From positions 1-64,000 of the forward strand of contig NZ_BMMX01000005.1 in assembly GCF_014646155.1 (NCBI RefSeq): 64,000 nt of DNA. Reading direction: 5' to 3'. This document shows, piece after piece, positions 17,901 to 23,505 of the stretch. The position numbers were made by a program, and so were the translations under genes. Source of the DNA: Mangrovihabitans endophyticus (lineage in GTDB: Bacteria; Actinomycetota; Actinomycetes; Mycobacteriales; Micromonosporaceae). A model generated the notes under the pieces. It was not told the DNA's origin. It did not search any database and saw only the letters and a list, made by a program, of their open reading frames with translations. Numbering within the stretch: the stretch's first letter is position 1; each line of letters starts with the position of its first letter.

Positions 17901-17991
17901 GGTGCTGGCGGCGACCGGTGCCGTGATGCTCGCCGTACTGGCCGTGGTCGCGTACGCGGCGGGCCGCCGAACCCTCAGGGAGGTGCCATGA
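14980..17991 (+). CDS. second FtsX-like ABC transporter permease
   Basis: At 1003 residues this is a paralogue of the preceding permease: it starts MIRIVAIMMWHRRGQAVTLALL, has the same pattern of one N-terminal helix, an extracellular domain, an FtsX core around residues 290-500, a second extracellular domain and three C-terminal helices. Shared local words such as GADRVLTMEPV/GASRVLTVQAD and AVDSTRLAAVAHW/AVDTSRLAAVARW show that both come from one duplication. A heterodimer of the two with the downstream ATPase is the natural reading. ATGA overlaps join it to both neighbours. It has cysteine pairs (VCRQGCRL) in the outer domain, matched by CGGGPGCRL in the first permease, which may form disulfides. 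Confidence 0.85.
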   Translation: MIRIVAIMMWHRRGQAVTLALLSLLAVAAAVAAPAYVRAADRAVAAGQVATATPAERALTVSATQNQRSGEQEAFGFDDIAGALLDLPGFSYVYAAEYPTVGIEPTAMVRSRFVYRQDACAHLRMATGRCMIGEGEVVIGVRAAGRLSLTAGDPITLTAARFNPDPRHPGFLTDGKPRDLTVVGTYRVSDPQDTYWGAHGYFARDAGDRPGEPVFADAATLQAMDHGSTDVSVDGFAGSAALAVDHLGALRTQLTGVGDQAGDLGAGLVVRTRIPQMLDRIDAGRAAARLIVPVLAVPLVLLACLSIFLAVGYSTQGRRPELAVVALRGARRWHRWWLACGESLFAIGAGAVAGCLAGQLLVDAVAAWRFPGVGVDAGIAPLRNAPPALLAAVAAALLAQRRQIASPVADLLRRTVLAAGGGRALAVEAAVALVAVVTGLQPLLSGGSLTGVGMFAAGFVMLALALIFARLVTLAITRVAGRALIRGRLGLALAAFPLSRRPGAARLCALLVAAVAVAGYAACAVDVAARGRRVVAELGTGADRVLTMEPVGRQQLLSAVRGADPGGRYAMAVVPLPPVGAGEPSAGLAVDSTRLAAVAHWAPGGDPAGATARALRPATPAPVVIPGRDVTADITATGLQPDKPVRLSLVLSSVTGLGDTIVHFGDLRSGPWTYQQRVPVCRQGCRLNAVALTTGIGVAGVSGEVVLHGLRSVNPVRPALSAAALADTGRWRLNAYGRLTTAPDGLRIALNAPNGLGDGAFVQPVDTPWPLPVAWSGDAGERIAGFDGGDVPATTVAHPAVVPVSGLGSALVDMEYLDRVSTDASAVDDPQVWLAAGAPPGIVDALAGRGLVVVRDVRADHVRDQLDRQGPAIALWFAVLAAVLATALAAGALILAASVDRARHVADLRALRAQGLPRPPVRRATLGTYPALVVVATVLGLATALAGWGLTGWALPLAGLDPPPLPLPGWPQPPVLAATGAVMLAVLAVVAYAAGRRTLREVP

Positions 17992-18656
17992 CGACGTTGA
18001 CCCTCGCGTCGGCCACCATCGCCTACGCCGGCGGTGACCCGGTGCTCGGCGACGTCTCGCTGACCGTGCGGCCCGGTGAGGTGCTCGCGGTGACCGGCCC
18101 GTCCGGGGCCGGCAAGACCACCCTCCTGTGGGCGCTGGCCGGGCTGCTGCCGCCGGTGTCCGGACGCGCCACGGTGGACGGGACGGACCTGGGCGACCGG
18201 GACCACGCGGTGTCCCGCGGCGTGGTGCTGATCCCGCAGGACAACGGGCTCGCGGCGATCCTGACCGCGGCGGAGAACGTGGTGGTCGCGGTGATCGCGG
18301 CCGGGGGCACGGCGGCACAGGCGCGCCGGGACACCCAGGCGGCCCTGGAGAAGGTGGGCCTGAGCGGGCACGGCGACCAGCTCATCGAGGAACTGTCCGG
18401 CGGCCAGCAGCAGCGCGCCGCGATCGCCCGCGGGCTGGCGCTGCGCGGTGACGTGGTGCTGGCCGACGAGGTGACAAGCGAACTGGACGCGGCGAACCGC
18501 CAACGGGTGATGGATCTGCTGCGCGCCGAAGCGGACCGCGGCGCGGCGGTGGTGCTGGCCACTCACGACCCGGACGCCGCCGCGCTGTGCGACCGGGAGC
18601 TGCACCTGCGCGACGGCGTGGCGCAATGGACGCGCGAGGCGCCGCCCGGAGGGTGA
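17988..18656 (+). CDS. ABC transporter ATP-binding protein (LolD/MacB type)
   Basis: The 222-residue ATPase has Walker A GPSGAGKTT (about 35-43), Q-loop LIPQDNG, signature LSGGQQQR, Walker B VVLADEVTSELD and switch ATHD. The usual D-E-P of Walker B reads D-E-V, a minor change. The size and motifs are those of ATPases that pair with FtsX/MacB permeases. It is the third gene of an operon with the two large permeases and overlaps the second by ATGA. It should energise that pair. It converges on another ATPase gene across a 40-base gap. Confidence 0.88.
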   Translation: MTTLTLASATIAYAGGDPVLGDVSLTVRPGEVLAVTGPSGAGKTTLLWALAGLLPPVSGRATVDGTDLGDRDHAVSRGVVLIPQDNGLAAILTAAENVVVAVIAAGGTAAQARRDTQAALEKVGLSGHGDQLIEELSGGQQQRAAIARGLALRGDVVLADEVTSELDAANRQRVMDLLRAEADRGAAVVLATHDPDAAALCDRELHLRDGVAQWTREAPPGG

Positions 18657-18696
18657 CGTGGCCCGCCGCCCGCCGCCGCCCGTGGAAGCGCCACCG

Positions 18697-19548
18697 TCAG
18701 GGCGCCGGCTCGGTGCCGCCCGGCACCAGGGTGACCTCGCCGTCGTCGTGCTGCACCGTGAACAGGGTGCCCGGCGGGTAGTCGCCCAGCACGTCGGGCG
18801 GCAACTGCACGGTGCCGTCGCCGGCGACCACCGCGAAGTCCTGACCGCCGCGCCCCTCGGAGCCGACCCGGCCGTCGCGGATGGTGACCGCCCGTCCCAG
18901 CCGGGCGCCCACCTCGTTGTCGTGGGTCACCACCACGACGGTGGTCTGCCGCTCCTGGTTGACCGTCTCCATCGCGGCCAGCACCTCGTCCCGGCCGTGC
19001 GTGTCCAGCCGGCTGGTCGGCTCGTCCACCAGCAGCAGTCCCGGTCCCGCCGCGACGCCCACGGCCAGCGCGGCACGCTGCCGGGCGCCGGGAGTCAGGT
19101 CGGCGAGCCGGGATCGGCCCTGGCCGGGCAGCCCCACCAGGTCCAGGATGCGGTCCGGGTCGTCCAGCGTGATGCCGCGCGTGTGCGCCGCACGCCGCTG
19201 CGCCAGCCAGATGTTGCGGTGCAGCGTCGCATACGGCAGCAGGTTGCGCGCCGCGCCCTGCAGCACCACGCCGATCTCGGTGCCGCGCAGCCGGGAGATC
19301 TCGCTGTCGGAGAGCCGGCCCATGTCGTACGTGCCGATGTTGATCCGTCCCGCGGAGGGCCGCATCAGGCCCGCCAGCAGGGAGATCAGGGTGGACTTGC
19401 CGGAGCCGGACGGCCCGACCAGGGCGAGCGTCTCGCCGGGCGCGATGGACAGGTCGACGCCGGCCAGCGCGACCACGTCACCCGCCTCGGCGCGGTAGAT
19501 GTGGACCACCCGGCGACAGGCGACGGCCAATCCGTTCATGCCGCTCAC
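18697..19548 (-). CDS. ABC transporter ATP-binding protein with atypical signature motif
   Basis: The 283-residue ATPase has Walker A GPSGSGKST, Q-loop GVVLQGA, Walker B LLLVDEPTSRLD and switch VVTHD, all intact. The signature that contacts the other monomer's ATP is LTPGARQR instead of LSGGQ, so this subunit would make a degenerate composite site. A 45-residue C-terminal tail follows (FAVVAGDGTVQLPPDVLGDY), with a regulatory-domain look. It faces the permease operon convergently and has no permease of its own here. It may form a heterodimer with the other ATPase (17988-18656), which has a full signature, to drive the two FtsX permeases. Confidence 0.8.
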   Translation of the reverse strand: MSGMNGLAVACRRVVHIYRAEAGDVVALAGVDLSIAPGETLALVGPSGSGKSTLISLLAGLMRPSAGRINIGTYDMGRLSDSEISRLRGTEIGVVLQGAARNLLPYATLHRNIWLAQRRAAHTRGITLDDPDRILDLVGLPGQGRSRLADLTPGARQRAALAVGVAAGPGLLLVDEPTSRLDTHGRDEVLAAMETVNQERQTTVVVVTHDNEVGARLGRAVTIRDGRVGSEGRGGQDFAVVAGDGTVQLPPDVLGDYPPGTLFTVQHDDGEVTLVPGGTEPAP

Positions 19549-19605
19549 GCTAGCGGGCCAAGGTCACCCGTCCGTGTCACGGGTCCGCCTTCTAGGGTGG
19601 TGCCC

Positions 19606-20544
19606 GTGCGCGACATCGCCGTCTTCACCGGAAGTGCCCATCCCGACCTGGCCGCCGAGATCTGTGAGCACCTGGGCGTGCCGCTGCTGCCGGCCAAGGT
19701 CTCCCGGTTCGCCAACGACTGCATCGAGGTCCAGCTCCAGGGCAACTGCCGGGAGCGGGACGTGTTCCTGATCCAGCCGCTGGTCCCGCCCGTACAGGAG
19801 AATCTGGTCGAGCTCCTCTTCATGCTGGACGCGGCCCGTGGCGCCTCCGCCGGGCGCATCTCGGTCGTTCTTCCCCATTACGCGTACGCGCGAAGCGACA
19901 AGAAGGACGCGCCGCGGATCTCCATCGGCGGTCGCCTGGTGGCCGACCTGCTGACCACCGCGGGTGCGGACCGGGTGCTCGCGATGACCCTGCACTCGCC
20001 GCAGGTGCACGGCTTCTTCAGCATCCCGGTGGACCACCTGCACGCGCTGCGTGAGCTGGCCGACCACTTCCGCGGCTACGACCTGAGCAACACCGTGGTG
20101 GTCTCGCCGGACCTGGGCAACGCCAAGGAAGCGGCGGCGTTCGCCCGGATGCTCGGCATCGAGGTGGCCGCCGGTGCCAAGCAGCGCTACGCCGACGACA
20201 AGGTGGTGATCAGCACCGTGATCGGTGAGGTGACCGACCGTGACGTGATCGTGCTGGACGACGAGATCGCCAAGGGCAGCACGGTCTTCGAACTGCTCGA
20301 CCGGCTGCGCGAGCGCAACACCCGCAGCGTCCGGGTGGCCTGCACGCATGGCTTGTTCGCCGCGGGCGCGATCGAACGGCTGTCCGCGGAGAAGGACGTC
20401 GAGGAGATCGTCTGCACGAACACCGTGCCGATCCCGCGGTCCGAGCACACCGACAAGCTCACCGTGCTGTCGGTGGCCCCGGCGCTGGCCGAGGCGATAC
20501 GCCGGATTCACAACGGCGAGTCGGTCAGTGCCCTGTTCGCCTGA
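19606..20544 (+). CDS. prs: ribose-phosphate pyrophosphokinase-like protein
   Basis: The 312-residue protein aligns over its whole length with PRPP synthetases: AVFTGSAHPDLAAEIC, the ATP-site segment RFANDCIEVQLQGNCRERDVFLIQ, LLFMLDAARGASAGRISVVLPHYAYARSD, and GFFSIPVDHLHAL. PRPP synthetase makes phosphoribosyl pyrophosphate from ribose 5-phosphate and ATP for nucleotides, His and Trp. Two motifs differ from the classical enzyme: TLHSPQVHGFF in place of DLHAGQIQGFF, and DDEIAKGST at the PRPP loop in place of DDxxDTGGT. It is probably a second paralogue, with the housekeeping gene elsewhere. GTG at 19606 is chosen; 19600 is also possible. Confidence 0.8.
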   Translation: MRDIAVFTGSAHPDLAAEICEHLGVPLLPAKVSRFANDCIEVQLQGNCRERDVFLIQPLVPPVQENLVELLFMLDAARGASAGRISVVLPHYAYARSDKKDAPRISIGGRLVADLLTTAGADRVLAMTLHSPQVHGFFSIPVDHLHALRELADHFRGYDLSNTVVVSPDLGNAKEAAAFARMLGIEVAAGAKQRYADDKVVISTVIGEVTDRDVIVLDDEIAKGSTVFELLDRLRERNTRSVRVACTHGLFAAGAIERLSAEKDVEEIVCTNTVPIPRSEHTDKLTVLSVAPALAEAIRRIHNGESVSALFA

Positions 20545-20572
20545 GGGACACTGGTTCGCCTGCGGGACACTG
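20535..20572. repeat. 19-bp tandem duplication across the prs stop codon
   Basis: Two adjacent copies, 20535-20553 and 20554-20572, share GTTCGCCTG.GGGACACTG with one mismatch. The first copy contains the TGA stop of the PRPP synthetase-like gene; in the second copy the same position is TGC. The second copy lies just before the start of the next gene. Confidence 0.85.
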
Positions 20573-20577
20573 GCGCG

Positions 20578-21492
20578 ATGACCGACGCCGCGCCGCCCGA
20601 GGACCGCGTCTGGACCGCCCTGCTGGCCATGCAGCGGCAGTCCTGGGAACAGGGCGTGGCCGCGCAGGCCGCGCTGGACGGCGGCCGCGCCGATCTGGCC
20701 CGTTTGCTGGCCGAGTCGGCGGTCGCCCGGCAGGCCCCGGACGGTCGCCTGGGCGGCGCGGACGACAACGCGGTCAACGGCGCGGCCTGCGCGGAGGCGG
20801 CCCGGGCCGGTGGCTTCACCGAAGCTGCGGACCGGCAGATCGACTGGCTGGTCCACCGCGCTCCGCGTGCCGCCGACGGCACTCTGTTTCATGTGCTGGG
20901 CGGGCGCGAGGTGTGGGCGGACACGGTGTACATGGTGGTGCCGCCGCTGGCCGCCGCCGGGCATCTGGACCTCGCGGTCGCCCAGGCGCACGGGCATCGG
21001 CGCCGGCTGTGCCGGGACGGCCGCTACGCCGCGGTCTGGGCCGAGGACATCGGCGCCGCGCGGCGTGGCGAACACTGGGGCGGCGGTAACGGCTGGGTGG
21101 TTGCGGGCCTCGCGCGGGCGCTGCGCCAGGCCCCGCAACTGCGCGACAGCGACCTGCCCGCGCACGGGCGGGAGGTGCTGGACGCCTGCCTGGCGCTGCG
21201 CCGCCGGTCCGACGGGCTGTTCCACGACGTGCTGGACGACGACACCACCTTCGTGGAGACCAATGCTGCGCAGATGTTCGCCTACGCGGCCCTCACCGGC
21301 GCTGCGGACGGCTGGTTGCCCGCGGCGTACGCGGTCACCGGGCGGGATCTGCTGGCCGCCGCCACCCGCCGGATCGACAGATACGGCGTGGTTCGTGGCG
21401 CCTGCGGCGCACCGGCCTTCGACGGCCCCGGAACGTCACCGGAGGCACAGGCATTTCACCTGCTCGCGTGGGCTGCGTCGATTCGCGTCTGA
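20578..21492 (+). CDS. glycoside hydrolase family 88/105-like protein
   Basis: The 304-residue protein resembles unsaturated glucuronyl/rhamnogalacturonyl hydrolases (GH88/GH105): WTALLAMQRQSWEQGVAA, DNAVNGAACAEAA, TLFHVLGGREVWADTVYMVV and HWGGGNGWVVAGLARAL are the usual blocks of the alpha6/alpha6 barrel. The Asp in WADTVYM occupies the position of the catalytic aspartate of the family. There is no signal peptide, so it would act in the cytosol on imported unsaturated oligosaccharides. It lies 33 bases after the PRPP synthetase-like gene and may share its transcript. No transporter for its substrate is next to it. Confidence 0.8.
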   Translation: MTDAAPPEDRVWTALLAMQRQSWEQGVAAQAALDGGRADLARLLAESAVARQAPDGRLGGADDNAVNGAACAEAARAGGFTEAADRQIDWLVHRAPRAADGTLFHVLGGREVWADTVYMVVPPLAAAGHLDLAVAQAHGHRRRLCRDGRYAAVWAEDIGAARRGEHWGGGNGWVVAGLARALRQAPQLRDSDLPAHGREVLDACLALRRRSDGLFHDVLDDDTTFVETNAAQMFAYAALTGAADGWLPAAYAVTGRDLLAAATRRIDRYGVVRGACGAPAFDGPGTSPEAQAFHLLAWAASIRV

Positions 21493-21703
21493 CCGGACCG
21501 GCGCTGTCCATCGGCCGTTGCGGCCGGATCTCGTACGATCGGCCTACCTCTTCGGGATGATGGGCTTGACCTGCACGGATTGCATACCGCATCACACGCT
21601 GTGGCGGTCTGGGTGTGTCAGTGTTGCCCCCGCAAAGATCCGCTTGGGCCTCGGATGTCATCACTTACCGTGACGATCGGGGTCCCGGTTCCCCGGAGGA
21701 CAC
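21493..21703. promoter_or_regulatory. leader of the roadblock gene cluster
   Basis: These 211 bases separate the GH105-like gene from the first roadblock gene. A TTGACC at about 21566-21571 could be a -35 box but no good -10 follows at 17 bases. GGAGGA at 21695-21700 is the ribosome binding site. No gene is seen inside. Confidence 0.35.
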
Positions 21704-22078
21704 GTGGCGAACATCGAGACTTCCATGAAGGAAGCGATGGCCATCGAGGGCGCCGTCGGCGTGGCCCTCGTCGACTACACCAGCGGTCTCACGCTGGGTG
21801 TCATGGGCGGCTCGCCGACCATGGACATGAACGTGGCCGCGGCCGCCAACACCGACGTGGTGCGCGCCAAGATGCGCGCCCTGGAGATGCTGGCGCTGGG
21901 CGACTCCATCGAGGACATCCTGATCACCCTGGACAGCCAGTACCACCTGATCCGCCTGCTGGACAACCGGCGCGGCGGCGGCTCCTTCTTCCTGTACCTG
22001 GCGTTGAACAAGAGCCGGGCGAACCTGGGGATGGCCCGGCACCAGCTCCGCAAGATCGAAGCGGAACTCGAGGTATGA
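21704..22078 (+). CDS. roadblock/LC7-like protein 1
   Basis: The 124-residue protein has a compact alpha/beta pattern of the roadblock/LC7 fold: AMAIEGAVGVALVDYTSGLTLG as helix and beta hairpin, a long helix (AANTDVVRAKMRALEMLALG), a second hairpin (SIEDILITLDSQYHLIRLL, FFLYLALNKSRANLGM) and a terminal helix. Roadblock proteins such as MglB regulate small Ras-like GTPases and form dimers. It starts at GTG with GGAGGA three bases upstream. It is the first of four consecutive genes of this fold. Its stop overlaps the next start (ATGA), so the two are likely made in equal amounts and may form a heterodimer. Confidence 0.75.
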   Translation: MANIETSMKEAMAIEGAVGVALVDYTSGLTLGVMGGSPTMDMNVAAAANTDVVRAKMRALEMLALGDSIEDILITLDSQYHLIRLLDNRRGGGSFFLYLALNKSRANLGMARHQLRKIEAELEV

Positions 22079-22515
22079 CCGCCGTCGACGAGGCGCCGAC
22101 CCGGAGCATGTCGCAGATCGTCACCGATTCGGTCGCCACGTTCCGCGTGCAGGTGCCGGAGTGCATCACCGCGGCGCTGGTGGACATGTCGACCGGCATG
22201 CTGCTCGCGGTCGACACCCTGGAGGAACGGCCGGACGACGACCTGGACCTGCTGGCGGCGGCGACCTTCGACCTGTTGCAGGGCCGCAACGTGCGGATCA
22301 TCGAGGACGTGTTCCGCGGTGGCGCCGCCGGTGACCGCCCGTACTTCCAGGAGATGCTGGTCAACACCGACGACCTGGTGCACCTGTTCCTGCGCAGCGC
22401 GCGGCATCCGGACCTGGTGGCCGCCGTGGCCTGCCGGCGGCAGGCCAACATCGGCATGCTGTTCGCCCAGGCCCGGATGGTGATGAAGCAGATGGACGCA
22501 GACTTCGGCGCCTGA
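22075..22515 (+). CDS. roadblock/LC7-like protein 2
   Basis: The 146-residue protein has an extra N-terminal segment of about 25 residues (DEAPTRSMSQIVTDSVATFR) and then the roadblock pattern: ECITAALVDMSTGMLLAVDT, DLDLLAAATFDLLQGRNV, YFQEMLVNTDDLVHLFLRSA and a terminal helix ANIGMLFAQARMVMKQM. It overlaps gene 1 by four bases and lies 5 bases before gene 3. It is more diverged than genes 1 and 4, and the family call rests on the repeated fold pattern and the setting. Confidence 0.7.
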   Translation: MTAVDEAPTRSMSQIVTDSVATFRVQVPECITAALVDMSTGMLLAVDTLEERPDDDLDLLAAATFDLLQGRNVRIIEDVFRGGAAGDRPYFQEMLVNTDDLVHLFLRSARHPDLVAAVACRRQANIGMLFAQARMVMKQMDADFGA

Positions 22516-22520
22516 CGGCC

Positions 22521-23084
22521 ATGCAGGTGGAGAAGGCGCTCACCATCGCGGGCGCCGTCGCGGCGGCGTTGGTCGCGGTGGCCGACCGCAAGGTCGTCTG
22601 GGCCGGCGGAGCGCCGGCGCCCGGCCGACTGGACGCGGACGCCGCCGTCGGCGTGGCGCGGGGTGCGCTGGCGCTGGTCGAGCTGACGGACCCGGATGAC
22701 GAGTTCGGCGACGTGCTGATCACCAGCGCCGCTTACTTCCACGTGCTGCGGCTGGTTCGCGGACCCGACGGCGCCGACCTGGTCGCCTGCCTGGTGCTGC
22801 GGCGCACGACCGCGAGCCTGGCGCTGGCCCGGCACGAGTTCAAGATGATCGCCAACGAGCGAGGCGCGCCCGCCGCGCCCGCCCCCGCCGGGGAAGCCGA
22901 GCCCGATCCCGATCCCGGCCCCGCCCCGGCCCACCTGCCACGGCGGCGGTCCGGCCGCAACAATGCGCCACCCGCAGCGGCCACCGCCGCCGTGCCCAAC
23001 GATTGGTTCTTCCTGCTGAGTCAGCCGTTCACCACCGAGGACGCGGTGCTCGACCGGATCCTCGGCACGCTGCGGCACCTCTGA
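22521..23084 (+). CDS. roadblock/LC7-like protein 3 with Pro-rich C-terminal tail
   Basis: Residues 1-115 follow the roadblock pattern (KALTIAGAVAAALVAVADRK, GVARGALALVEL, DVLITSAAYFHVLRLV, LACLVLRR-like LVACLVLRRTTASLALARHE). Residues 116-160 are Ala/Pro/Asp-rich and likely disordered. The last 25 residues (DWFFLLSQPFTTEDAVLDRI) form a short folded-looking motif that may bind a partner. The tail is absent from the other three proteins of the cluster. It begins at ATG 22521, five bases after gene 2, so it belongs to the same operon. Confidence 0.65.
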   Translation: MQVEKALTIAGAVAAALVAVADRKVVWAGGAPAPGRLDADAAVGVARGALALVELTDPDDEFGDVLITSAAYFHVLRLVRGPDGADLVACLVLRRTTASLALARHEFKMIANERGAPAAPAPAGEAEPDPDPGPAPAHLPRRRSGRNNAPPAAATAAVPNDWFFLLSQPFTTEDAVLDRILGTLRHL

Positions 23085-23109
23085 CGACCACGACCCGAGA
23101 GAGACGCCC

Positions 23110-23505
23110 GTGCAGAGCACCACCGACCCTTACCAGGACATCCGCGGTGAACTGGCGGCGCTGCGCCACCAGGTCACCGGAGTGCAGGGCTGCGTCGTCG
23201 CCGGCGTGGACGGCCTGTTGATCCTGCACGACACGCTGAATCGCGCCGAGCCGCACGACCTGGCGGCGCTCGCGGCCGGCGCGCACGGGATCAGCCGCAC
23301 CTGCGGCAACGCGCTGAACCAGGGCGGCTTCCACGAATGCACCATCCGCAACCACAAGGGCTACCTCGCCGTGTACGGCATCGGCGAGCTGGCCCTGCTG
23401 GCGGTGCTGGGCGACGAAGGGCTGAACATCGCCCGCCTGCACATCGAGGCCCGCCAGGTGACCGGCCGGCTGGCGCGGATGCTGGAGATCAATCCGTTGG
23501 CCTGA
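23110..23505 (+). CDS. roadblock/LC7-domain protein 4
   Basis: This is the most typical roadblock/LC7 protein of the cluster: 131 residues with VTGVQGCVVAGVDGLLI, LAALAAGAHGISRTCGNALN, ECTIRNHKGYLAVYGIGELALLAVLGDEGLNIARLHIEA. The pattern V-x-G-V-x-G-x-x-x-x-x-D-G is the classical N-terminal motif of bacterial MglB-like proteins. It starts at a GTG with GAGAGA upstream, 25 bases after gene 3. Its 3' end overlaps by 17 bases the end of the convergent histidine kinase gene. No Ras-like GTPase is nearby, unlike in the Streptomyces conservons. Confidence 0.85.
   Translation: MQSTTDPYQDIRGELAALRHQVTGVQGCVVAGVDGLLILHDTLNRAEPHDLAALAAGAHGISRTCGNALNQGGFHECTIRNHKGYLAVYGIGELALLAVLGDEGLNIARLHIEARQVTGRLARMLEINPLA

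Noticed and set aside
21704..23505. Streptomyces-type conservon
   Set aside because: No Ras-like GTPase and no DUF742 gene is present and the kinase is on the opposite strand.
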